Source: a virus | Reading direction: 5' to 3' (one strand) | Virus record (IMG/VR): IMGVR_UViG_3300007538_000102 | Span: 1 to 32,568 of that record | Length of the DNA stretch: 32,568 nucleotides | Shown here: one piece after another, positions 1 to 4,889 of the stretch | Layout of the letters: each line of letters starts with the position of its first letter | Numbering within the stretch: position 1 is the stretch's first letter | The notes under the pieces: model-generated | Seen by the model: only the letters and a program-made list of their open reading frames with translations | Databases searched by the model: none | Told to the model about the DNA's origin: nothing | Position numbers and translations under genes: made by a program

Positions 1-10
1 GGCTGGCGGG

Positions 11-274
11 CTATGCTTTGGCGTACTCCCAATCGACAAGGCCTTGGAGTTGGGCCATGCGATAGGCGCCGCGCTCTGACCTGACTTTCCAAAACCGCCC
101 TGTTTTCTGGCAGGTGAGAACGCCTTGCGACCTTGCGGGCTTGCCTTGCTTTTCCAGAATGTCGCAAACCTCTTCCTCATCAATTCCAAGGATGGATGCT
201 ATTTCCTCTGGGGATCTGGTTTCAGCCATGCCGACAATGCGGCCAATAGAGGTTTTCGTTCCTGCGAAAATCAT
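11..274 (-). CDS. Small HTH-like phage protein (unknown function)
   Basis: An 87-residue protein of unknown function. A segment reading ETRSPEEIASILGIDEEEV, roughly residues 18-36, looks like a helix-turn-helix, so DNA binding is possible but unproven. The chosen start is the ATG that overlaps the upstream stop codon as ATGA, because AAGG lies 7 nt before it; another ATG two codons upstream sits almost on that ribosome-binding site. It is the last gene seen in a four-gene leftward operon whose promoter carries a repressor operator, so it is probably silent in a lysogen. No family was recognised. Confidence 0.7.
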   Translation of the reverse strand: MIFAGTKTSIGRIVGMAETRSPEEIASILGIDEEEVCDILEKQGKPARSQGVLTCQKTGRFWKVRSERGAYRMAQLQGLVDWEYAKA

Positions 275-426
275 CGCCATCCCTTGTTCTCCCGAAGTTC
301 CTTACGGCGCAATTCGCAAATGCTTTCCGCTGATTTGTCATAACGGCCATCATCTTTTAGTTGCTGGATGAAGCCTGCGAGCTCGCCCTCGTCTATTACT
401 GTGGCCGCCTTGTCTTTGAGTGTCAC
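271..426 (-). CDS. 51-residue ParD-like (ribbon-helix-helix-like) small protein
   Basis: This small gene starts at GTG, which overlaps the stop codon of the upstream membrane-protein gene (GTGA). Longer in-frame reading is possible to about position 531, but that extension runs through the membrane-protein gene in another frame and does not look like protein. The segment ELAGFIQQLKDDGRY followed by SAESICELRRKELRE aligns by eye with ParD-type antitoxins (ELAEFV...GRY.SASEVVREALRLLEE). No ParE-like toxin is next to it, so it may be an orphan antitoxin-like protein or a chance resemblance. It is translationally coupled on both sides. Confidence 0.6.
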   Translation of the reverse strand: MTLKDKAATVIDEGELAGFIQQLKDDGRYDKSAESICELRRKELRENKGWR

Positions 427-551
427 AGGCCGGTCCCAAACGTGTAGAAGATCAATTCCATGACTGCGCGGCCGATCACAATTCCAAGGACTGCTGCGCA
501 GCCTGACAAAATGAGCGTGATGGAAAGCCAAAGTGGCGTGATGCGGTTCAT
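423..551 (-). CDS. 42-residue single-span membrane protein
   Basis: A short gene starting ATG (MNRITPLWLSITLIL...) with one long hydrophobic stretch (LWLSITLILSGCAAVLGIVIG, split here as LWLSITLILS and GCAAVLGIVIG) and a second weaker one near the C-terminus (MELIFYTFG). The Leu-Ser-Gly-Cys sequence resembles a lipobox, so a small lipoprotein is an alternative to a plain inner-membrane protein. Its start overlaps the stop of the upstream zinc-finger gene and its stop overlaps the GTG of the next gene. This tight packing is the main reason for believing it is real. Function unknown; small membrane proteins in this position in temperate phages sometimes act in exclusion, but nothing here proves it. 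Confidence 0.65.
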   Translation of the reverse strand: MNRITPLWLSITLILSGCAAVLGIVIGRAVMELIFYTFGTGL

Positions 552-718
552 TTCAGGGCCCCGCCAACACGGATCGAATTAGCGCCGGAGCCGCCACAAG
601 CGTAGCATGGCTCGTATAGGGTGGTGCCGCGCTCTGTATGCTCTTCGGTGTACTTCTTGCCCTTGCAGGAGCCGCATGACCGGTCTGTATCTGGAAGGTA
701 TGTTGTGGTGTCTTGCAT
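548..718 (-). CDS. Small zinc-finger-like protein (CxxC pair, DnaJ-like spacing)
   Basis: A 56-residue protein with four cysteines in two pairs, CGSCKGKKY near residue 16 and CYACGGSG near residue 39. The CxxCxGxG layout resembles half of a DnaJ-type or TraR-type zinc finger, so it probably binds zinc. The start at MQDTTT is preferred because GGAG lies a few bases before it; the longer in-frame start at 757 falls inside the operator and -10 region of the promoter and cannot lie on the transcript. First gene of the leftward operon; its stop overlaps the start of the membrane-protein gene. Exact role unknown. Confidence 0.7.
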   Translation of the reverse strand: MQDTTTYLPDTDRSCGSCKGKKYTEEHTERGTTLYEPCYACGGSGANSIRVGGALK

Positions 719-747
719 CTGGCTCTCCGCGTTCGTGGTGTTCCAGA

Positions 748-776
748 GTATTTCCATATTGGAATGCCCGCGTCAA
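748..776 (-). promoter_or_regulatory. Early left promoter (PL-like)
   Basis: Read on the minus strand: TTGACG at 776-771, a 17-nt spacer, then AAATAC at 753-748. The operator palindrome at 752-764 covers the spacer and -10 box. The arrangement is nearly the same as in the right early promoter at 1793-1822; both share TTCCAATATGGAAATA. It should drive the four-gene leftward operon. Confidence 0.6.
752..764. promoter_or_regulatory. Repressor operator OL1 (TTCCATATTGGAA)
   Basis: A 13-bp palindrome lying over the leftward promoter. The same word occurs as its reverse complement at 1806-1818 over the rightward promoter, which is the pattern expected of an immunity repressor or Cro operator. Confidence 0.7.
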
Positions 777-786
777 TATAAAAAGC

Positions 787-799
787 TTCCAAATTGGAA
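787..799. promoter_or_regulatory. Repressor operator (TTCCAAATTGGAA)
   Basis: A perfect 13-bp palindrome 22 bp beyond the OL1 end, in the gap before the rightward gene at 820. A TATTAT at 801-806 and a TATAAG at 812-817 could be -10 boxes for that gene, so this site could control it, or act cooperatively with 752-764. Confidence 0.65.
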
Positions 800-819
800 A
801 TATTATGCACCTATAAGGT

Positions 820-1137
820 GTGCAATGGTTTTCACATCAGAATTATAAGGGTGGTGGTGGCTTGGGTAAGCAGGCTCGATTTGCGCTGGAATATGTTGAA
901 AATTACGTTGGCGGTATGTCCAGCGAGGATAGGCGCGCGTCGATGCCGCGCTGGCTTGAGCGGATTGCCGCTCTAGGGCGGGCACATAATCGGCTGGGTA
1001 TGGGTGAACGCGAAAATGCGCTCCTTGAGCACTTGGTTGAGTGCGTTGTTTGGGGTGAATGCTTTGAGGCCGGTCAAGACTGGGCGCACCGATTGGTTCG
1101 CCGCAGTTCGATCGTTAGGGAATATATAAGAAATTAA
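820..1137 (+). CDS. Unknown 105-residue protein in the immunity region
   Basis: A protein with no family recognised; it looks like a small helical cytosolic protein (central segment RWLERIAALGRAHNRLG). The start is uncertain: GTG at 820 is the longest, but it has no clear ribosome-binding site, and a TTG 15 codons further (before GKQARF) follows a purine-rich stretch. It runs alone between the leftward operon and the repressor gene, and its last codon overlaps the repressor stop tail to tail by 4 bp. The operator palindrome at 787-799 lies just upstream, suggesting control by the repressor or expression in the lysogen. Confidence 0.6.
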   Translation: MQWFSHQNYKGGGGLGKQARFALEYVENYVGGMSSEDRRASMPRWLERIAALGRAHNRLGMGERENALLEHLVECVVWGECFEAGQDWAHRLVRRSSIVREYIRN

Positions 1138-1727
1138 ACAATGTTAGCGAGTTCGCGCGGCAAATGCAGCAAAATACGAGAGGCCCATTCCAGCGCAATA
1201 TCGTACTGACTATCGGCCTCTGGGCTGATGGCTAGAAGGTTGTAAAGTCCCGGCTCACTTCCTCCCTTCACCCGCTTTACCCACTTGGCGCCACTTGCTT
1301 CACAGCAAATGCAATTTTTCCCGATTGCATCTTGTGTGACCTTGGGCGATCCACCGGCATAAAAGATCAGATCGCCTTCGTCAAACGTGGGCGTCATCGC
1401 ATTGCCCACAACTTCAATGGCAACGATATTGCCTTCCGGCAATAGGTCTGGGGCTTCAACATAGCGCAGCGTGGCGTCACTGATACACGGCAGGGGCTCT
1501 AAGACCTTGGCACCAGGGCCTATCTGGCCGATTACTGGTATGAGGCGGCGCGGCTCTTCTGGAAGGCGGTAGCCAAAGAAGTGCCGGATGCGGTCTGCCT
1601 CGCTTGATTGCAGCACGCGGTAGCCTGTCAAAACCTTATTCATTTGCACAGACGTAAGGCCAATAGCTTCGGCCAGGGCTGCCTGTGATAAGCCCCGCGC
1701 TTCAAGTTGTGATCTAACCCAATCCAT
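1134..1727 (-). CDS. CI/LexA-like phage repressor with degenerate S24 domain
   Basis: A 197-residue repressor. The N-terminus (residues 8-38, LSQAALAEAIGLTSVQMNKVL) is an XRE-type helix-turn-helix. The C-terminus is an S24/LexA-type domain with a GQIGPGA hinge near residue 67, the dimer core ending DEGDLIFY, and a KWVKRVKGG block carrying the expected lysine near residue 151. The catalytic serine of the usual GDSM motif is replaced: the sequence reads GNAMTP with Ala near residue 110 (codon GCG). If the alignment is right it cannot cleave itself in the SOS manner. The start is the ATG 8 nt after GGAGG; upstream GTG and ATG codons overlap or crowd that site. It lies divergent to the Cro-like gene with operators between. 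Confidence 0.88.
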   Translation of the reverse strand: MDWVRSQLEARGLSQAALAEAIGLTSVQMNKVLTGYRVLQSSEADRIRHFFGYRLPEEPRRLIPVIGQIGPGAKVLEPLPCISDATLRYVEAPDLLPEGNIVAIEVVGNAMTPTFDEGDLIFYAGGSPKVTQDAIGKNCICCEASGAKWVKRVKGGSEPGLYNLLAISPEADSQYDIALEWASRILLHLPRELANIV

Positions 1728-1747
1728 TTTCATAACCTCCACAATAA

Positions 1748-1776
1748 ATTCTATTTTGGCATGTCACCATTGCTAT
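1748..1776 (-). promoter_or_regulatory. Repressor maintenance promoter (PRM-like)
   Basis: On the minus strand TAGAAT at 1753-1748 can serve as a -10 box, with a poor -35 (ATAGCA) at 1776-1771 and a 17-nt spacer. Imperfect operators at 1749-1761 and 1771-1783 overlap both elements. A weak -35 beside operators is what a repressor-activated or autoregulated promoter looks like; this is inference. Confidence 0.45.
1749..1761. promoter_or_regulatory. Imperfect operator OR3-like
   Basis: TTCTATTTTGGCA matches the operator palindrome TTCCATATTGGAA at 10 of 13 positions and covers the -10 box of the repressor promoter, the position a Cro-preferred site would take. Confidence 0.4.
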
Positions 1777-1783
1777 ATTGGAA
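1771..1783. promoter_or_regulatory. Imperfect operator OR2-like
   Basis: TGCTATATTGGAA matches TTCCATATTGGAA at 11 of 13 positions, with one half-site intact. It lies between the two divergent promoters. Confidence 0.55.
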
Positions 1784-1792
1784 CTAGCCCTC

Positions 1793-1822
1793 TTGACATC
1801 AATGCTTCCAATATGGAAATAG
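1793..1822 (+). promoter_or_regulatory. Early right promoter (PR-like)
   Basis: TTGACA at 1793-1798, an 18-nt spacer, then AAATAG at 1817-1822 (GAAATA at 1816-1821 is an alternative). A perfect operator fills the spacer. Transcription should begin near 1829, that is, at or next to the ATG of the Cro-like gene. Confidence 0.65.
1806..1818. promoter_or_regulatory. Repressor operator OR1 (TTCCAATATGGAA)
   Basis: Exact reverse complement of the 752-764 site, and with it part of a shared 16-base word TTCCAATATGGAAATA. It blocks the right early promoter when bound. Confidence 0.7.
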
Positions 1823-1829
1823 TCTGTGC

Positions 1830-2099
1830 ATGAAAGCAGAACAAATCCCCAAACCCCTCTACGGCCAAGCGGCGCACGTTGTTCGCAAGTGCGGCGGCAT
1901 TCAGTCAACTGCAAGGCTGATTGGGCGTCATCCATCGTGGGTTCTGAAATGGACCTACGCCAAGGAAAGGGGCGGCCGTGGCGGGCTTATCCCCGACGAG
2001 GACCAGCAAATCCTTATGCAAGCTGCGCGGGAGGGCAGGGCTGATCTTTGCCCCTCCGACTTTTTCCCACCAGAAACCCGCAATGAGACTGCGGATTAA
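1830..2099 (+). CDS. Cro-like/YdaS-like helix-turn-helix regulator
   Basis: An 89-residue basic protein with a helix-turn-helix near residues 16-40 (RKCGGIQSTARLIGRHPSWVLKW), a pattern seen in Cro and YdaS-type phage regulators (here written GGIQSTARLIGRHPSW for the core). It stands divergent to the repressor and is the first gene of the rightward early operon, the position of cro. No Shine-Dalgarno precedes the ATG and the predicted transcription start lies at the ATG, so the message is probably leaderless. CII-like activator is an alternative. The assignment is by position and fold pattern, not by a strong family match. Confidence 0.7.
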   Translation: MKAEQIPKPLYGQAAHVVRKCGGIQSTARLIGRHPSWVLKWTYAKERGGRGGLIPDEDQQILMQAAREGRADLCPSDFFPPETRNETAD

Positions 2100-2117
2100 C
2101 CCAAGAAGGCAAATAAT

Positions 2118-2663
2118 ATGGCGAAAGCACAAAGCGAAGGTGAACAAGTTCGGCGGGCATTCGATGGCCCCACGCTGGAACATGACAAGCTGATCGGTCA
2201 CATCGGCGCGCGGATTAGCGAAGAACATTCGCGGTCCTCTGACGGTAGCGAGAGCGCGGCCAAGGTATCGGCGTTCATCGAAGAGACTGGCATGAATAGC
2301 CAAGCGTATTCGTGGATGAAAACCATCATCAAAAAGCTTCCCAAGAAAGACGGGCAGTCAAAGGCGATGGACGTTATTCGCTCGATCGAGGCCGCGTTGC
2401 CGATGATTAAGGCTCATGTGGCCGGTCAATCTACCGCTGAAATGTTCCCCGATGAAGCGCCTGCACCTGTGGATGCGCCAAAGGCTGAACCAAAAGCTGC
2501 GGCCAAAAAAACCAACATTGAGAAGTTCACGCCAAAGGCAAAGGTCGCCAAGGCCGAACCTGATCCTGTTCCGGCTGAAACTCCTGCCGAAAGTGAGCCT
2601 GTTGATCTGGCCGACGATCAGGACGACTTCGATCGCCAACTTGCTGCGGCTTCTGACGAATGA
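2118..2663 (+). CDS. Early phage protein with K/A/P-rich linker and acidic tail
   Basis: A 181-residue protein whose function is not recognised. Residues 1-100 look folded and mostly helical (for example SAFIEETGMNSQAYSWMKTI). Residues 110-160 are a Lys/Ala/Pro-rich linker, and the C-terminus is strongly acidic (DLADDQDDFDRQLAAASDE). A basic linker plus acidic tip is reminiscent of single-strand-binding proteins that recruit partners, but no OB-fold signature was seen. AGAAGG lies 8 nt before the ATG. Its stop overlaps the start of the resolvase gene (ATGA), so both are coupled and a role in replication or recombination is plausible. Confidence 0.75.
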   Translation: MAKAQSEGEQVRRAFDGPTLEHDKLIGHIGARISEEHSRSSDGSESAAKVSAFIEETGMNSQAYSWMKTIIKKLPKKDGQSKAMDVIRSIEAALPMIKAHVAGQSTAEMFPDEAPAPVDAPKAEPKAAAKKTNIEKFTPKAKVAKAEPDPVPAETPAESEPVDLADDQDDFDRQLAAASDE

Positions 2664-3151
2664 AGGTTTTGGCGTTCGACACCGCCACAAAAACGGGGGT
2701 CTGCTTCGGTGAAGCAGGCTCTCGGCCTAAGCTGTGGTCGGTGGTTCTCGGCAAGGTGGAGTGGCCAGATCGCTTTTCCAAGACCCTCCGCATGACTGCT
2801 CATTACATCGAGCAATTCAAGCCAGACCTGATCGCGGTCGAGGCGTTTGTCGGCGGGCCCAAGGCTAATACATCGCTGGCAGGCCTTGTAGCGTGCGTGC
2901 AGGGCGAGGCTGTGCGTCTTGGTGTGCCTGTGGTCACTTATTACCCTGCCACTATCCGCAAGCACTTCCTCGGCGGTGTGAGCCGGTCAAACAAGACCCC
3001 TATCAAGTCACAAGTGTTTGCGCGGTGCCGGATGCTGGGCTGGGACGTGCGCGACACTGACGCGGCCGATGCCGGGGCGCTGTGGGATTATACCTGCTCC
3101 ATGCACAGTAAGGACCACCAGATGACGAGCGTGGGCGGGCTGTTCCATTGA
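2660..3151 (+). CDS. RuvC-like Holliday junction resolvase
   Basis: A 163-residue nuclease of the RuvC/RNase-H fold. The expected metal-binding acids are all visible: Asp7 in LAFDTATKTG, Glu61 in LIAVEAF, and Asp134 and Asp137 in TDAADAGALWDY, at spacings close to E. coli RuvC. Phage versions cut branched DNA, clearing replication and recombination intermediates before packaging. The length is normal for the family. It overlaps its upstream neighbour by ATGA, and its stop TGA overlaps the TTG start of a hidden downstream gene. Early operon context fits a replication/recombination role. Confidence 0.85.
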   Translation: MKVLAFDTATKTGVCFGEAGSRPKLWSVVLGKVEWPDRFSKTLRMTAHYIEQFKPDLIAVEAFVGGPKANTSLAGLVACVQGEAVRLGVPVVTYYPATIRKHFLGGVSRSNKTPIKSQVFARCRMLGWDVRDTDAADAGALWDYTCSMHSKDHQMTSVGGLFH

Positions 3152-3318
3152 TAATTAGACCCTGGGCTGCCTGCCACGACCTTCTTCGATCTGGTCACGG
3201 GGTCGAAGACATAGCTTTCAAGCTGAACTGCACCACGGAACGGGTTCGGCGCGAAGTACGGAAACTTAGAAATAGCGGCCAGTTGAAGGCTGTACTGAAC
3301 CGAGAGGACGAAAAATGA
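3148..3318 (+). CDS. 56-residue winged-helix-like protein with TTG start
   Basis: A gene that fills exactly the gap between the resolvase and the initiator. It begins TTG ATA ATT, the TTG overlapping the resolvase stop (TTGA), and ends in a TGA that overlaps the initiator ATG (ATGA). The product reads like a real protein with a helix-turn-helix: DIAFKLNCTTERVRREV then RKLRNSGQLKAVL, roughly residues 21-50, as in small wHTH proteins. The non-standard start and short length would make it easy to miss. No clear Shine-Dalgarno; translation probably depends on coupling. Function unknown, probably DNA binding. Confidence 0.65.
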   Translation: MIIRPWAACHDLLRSGHGVEDIAFKLNCTTERVRREVRKLRNSGQLKAVLNREDEK

Positions 3319-4133
3319 GCAATACTGTTTCTGTGTTTGTTAAGCGGCGTGTGATTGGATCGGCAACGCTCAAGGGCGTGCTGCTCTACATGGCCGATAA
3401 TGCCAGCGATGACGGTACGGGGATCTGGACTTCAAAGGGCAACATTGCGCGCGATTTGGAGTTGAGCAAGCGGGCTGTGCAGATAGCAATCCAAAACTTG
3501 ATGGAGTTTGGCATTGTATTGGAGGATGGCACGCGGAAGTGCGTGAATGGCTTTACGATGGAGTATTCCATCTGTCTTGATACCCTGAATAGGCTTCCTT
3601 CAACGCGCGAAAACCTATCGAAAGGGACGGGTGAACCACATTCACCGGTGAACCACATTCACGGGTACGGGCGAACCACGTTCACGGGTACCGGTGAACC
3701 ACATTCACCCAAACCATCCTTAGAACCATCCTTAGAACCATCCAAAGAGCGTGATGGCTTATTCGATGCAATGGAAACACCAGAAGCAAAGAAGAGCGGT
3801 GATGGGTTTGATGAGTTCTGGAATGCCTATCCAAAGAAGGCTGGGAAGCCAGCGGCACAGAAGGCTTATCAAAAGGCAATCAAGAATGGCGCGGCGCCGG
3901 ATGCAATCATCACGGGGGCCAAGCGTTATGCGCTGTGGCTGTCTACGGGCGGGCCCAAGGATTTCCGGCCGACTGTCAAATTCCCGCAAGGCTGGCTGAA
4001 CGATGAGCGCTGGAATGATGCTGATCTGCCAGCGTTGCCACCCGAGAAGCCAAAGTTTGCAGTTGGGTCGCCGGAAGATCTAGCAGAGCGGCGCAAGCGG
4101 CTTAGTCCGCAATTTGGTGAGGTGGTGCGGTGA
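3315..4133 (+). CDS. Replication initiator (lambda O / DnaT-like, HTH plus C-terminal helicase-recruiting domain)
   Basis: A 272-residue protein with an N-terminal winged helix (about residues 15-85; IWTSKGNIARDLELSKRAV is typical of phage replication proteins), a central linker (95-145) and a C-terminal domain starting FDEFWNAYPKKAGKPAAQKA, a pattern common in phage replisome organisers. It should bind the origin and recruit the DnaB helicase encoded downstream. The linker is encoded by four direct copies of a palindromic iteron (3630-3709) followed by 12-bp tandem repeats, which is the lambda arrangement of an origin inside the initiator gene. GAGAGGA precedes the ATG. Confidence 0.82.
   Translation: MSNTVSVFVKRRVIGSATLKGVLLYMADNASDDGTGIWTSKGNIARDLELSKRAVQIAIQNLMEFGIVLEDGTRKCVNGFTMEYSICLDTLNRLPSTRENLSKGTGEPHSPVNHIHGYGRTTFTGTGEPHSPKPSLEPSLEPSKERDGLFDAMETPEAKKSGDGFDEFWNAYPKKAGKPAAQKAYQKAIKNGAAPDAIITGAKRYALWLSTGGPKDFRPTVKFPQGWLNDERWNDADLPALPPEKPKFAVGSPEDLAERRKRLSPQFGEVVR
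3630..3709. other. Candidate replication origin: four iterons inside the initiator gene
   Basis: Four 17-bp repeats of the form GGTGAACCACATTCACC lie at 3630-3646, 3647-3663, 3670-3686 and 3693-3709. Each is itself an inverted repeat (GGTGAA / TTCACC). Copies 1 and 4 are identical, copy 2 differs only at the last base, copy 3 at three positions (GGCGAACCACGTTCACG). Start-to-start spacing is 17, 23 and 23 bp. Iterons of this kind are initiator binding sites in lambdoid phages and plasmids; the location inside the initiator coding sequence supports that reading. Confidence 0.7.
3712..3747 (+). repeat. 12-bp tandem repeats beside the iterons
   Basis: AACCATCCTTAG occurs at 3712-3723 and 3724-3735, with a third variant copy (AACCATCCAAAG) at 3736-3747. 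They encode PSLEPSLEPSKE. Directly next to the iterons they could form the unwinding element of the origin, like the AT-rich repeats of oriC, although they are only moderately AT-rich. Confidence 0.55.
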
Positions 4134-4288
4134 TGAAAAAGAAAATGACCGAAGATGAAATTAACGCAAAGCGTACACCCGAGGGAGGCTGGACCAAGGC
4201 GCAACTGAAAGAATGGGGCGTCGAGTGGCCACCGAAAAAGGGCTGGAAGCTAAAACTGATGGGTAAAAAGGCTTGGGGAAATAAATGA
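4133..4288 (+). CDS. 51-residue lysine/tryptophan-rich small protein
   Basis: A small gene in the gap after the initiator, starting ATGAAAAAGAAAATG one base overlapping the initiator stop (TGATG) and ending in TGA within the start of the next gene. The product is basic with several Trp (GGWTKAQLKEWGVEWPPKKGW). The segment WTKAQLKEWGV followed by a Pro-Pro-Lys-Lys-Gly-Trp patch looks like a small homeodomain-like or Arc-like nucleic-acid-binding fold, but no family is certain. Fit into the operon by overlaps at both ends supports it as real. Confidence 0.65.
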   Translation: MKKKMTEDEINAKRTPEGGWTKAQLKEWGVEWPPKKGWKLKLMGKKAWGNK

Positions 4289-4641
4289 TGGGCGATATTT
4301 TCAGCGATAGCATGTTCAATGCCCCGCCCCGCAAGCATGAGCCCAAGCTGTGCGAGTTCTCCACGCAGGATCAAGATGAGTTGCGTGATGCCATGATGGG
4401 CAAGATCACGAAGGCCAAGGTGACGCACGGCTACACCAACACCAGCGTCAATAGGAAAAACATCTTGGACATTGTGATAAAGCACGGCCCTATCAATCCC
4501 GATGGTGTGAATAACAAGCTGGAAAGCAAGTTAAGCCGGGGCTGCGTTGGCAAGATTTTGAAGGAATTGTACGAGGCTGATTTGGTCGGTCGTGAACATG
4601 CCTTGGTTGGCGTTGTTTCCTATTGGTATTTTGCAAAATGA
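4285..4641 (+). CDS. Winged-helix-like early protein
   Basis: A 118-residue protein whose C-terminal half looks like a winged helix: KNILDIVIKHGPINPDGV, then KILKELYEADLVGREH and a final beta pair ending VSYWYFAK. The N-terminal 40 residues are less ordered. Two adjacent ATG codons could start it; the first overlaps the stop of the previous gene (ATGA). Probably DNA binding, perhaps a replication accessory factor, given its place between initiator and helicase genes. No named family was recognised. Confidence 0.75.
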   Translation: MMGDIFSDSMFNAPPRKHEPKLCEFSTQDQDELRDAMMGKITKAKVTHGYTNTSVNRKNILDIVIKHGPINPDGVNNKLESKLSRGCVGKILKELYEADLVGREHALVGVVSYWYFAK

Positions 4642-4889
4642 GAAAAAACATTTACCGCCGCTTAACCAACCCGACAAAAGAAGATGGTGTCCGCATTGGC
4701 AATGTTTCAAAAATGATTGGCAGGCTTGAGGATGAACAACCTGGCGCTGGTCATTGGTTGCTGGATCAAGTTCCAAAGGACGCAAACGTGGCCGATGTGA
4801 TTTTCGGCTTGGCCCTTGATGCTTTTCTTGACGAAAAAGAGGCCAAGTCTGCGGCCATTCTTGCCAAGGTGAGGGCTAAACAGAAATGA
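4638..4889 (+). CDS. Unknown 83-residue protein upstream of the helicase
   Basis: A small protein starting MRKNIYRRL, whose ATG overlaps the stop of the previous gene (ATGA) and whose own stop overlaps the helicase start (ATGA). An in-frame GTG 15 nt upstream is a poorer choice. The C-terminal half is helical and charged (LDAFLDEKEAKSAAILAKVRAKQK, roughly residues 60-83). A position directly before dnaB is where helicase loaders are often found, but the protein is far shorter than DnaC-type loaders and has no ATPase motif. Function unknown. Confidence 0.72.
   Translation: MRKNIYRRLTNPTKEDGVRIGNVSKMIGRLEDEQPGAGHWLLDQVPKDANVADVIFGLALDAFLDEKEAKSAAILAKVRAKQK

Noticed and set aside
3630-3709. A terminator or CRISPR-like repeat reading for the iteron block
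   Set aside because: Repeats are too close together, lie in coding sequence and have iteron spacing, which fits an origin better.
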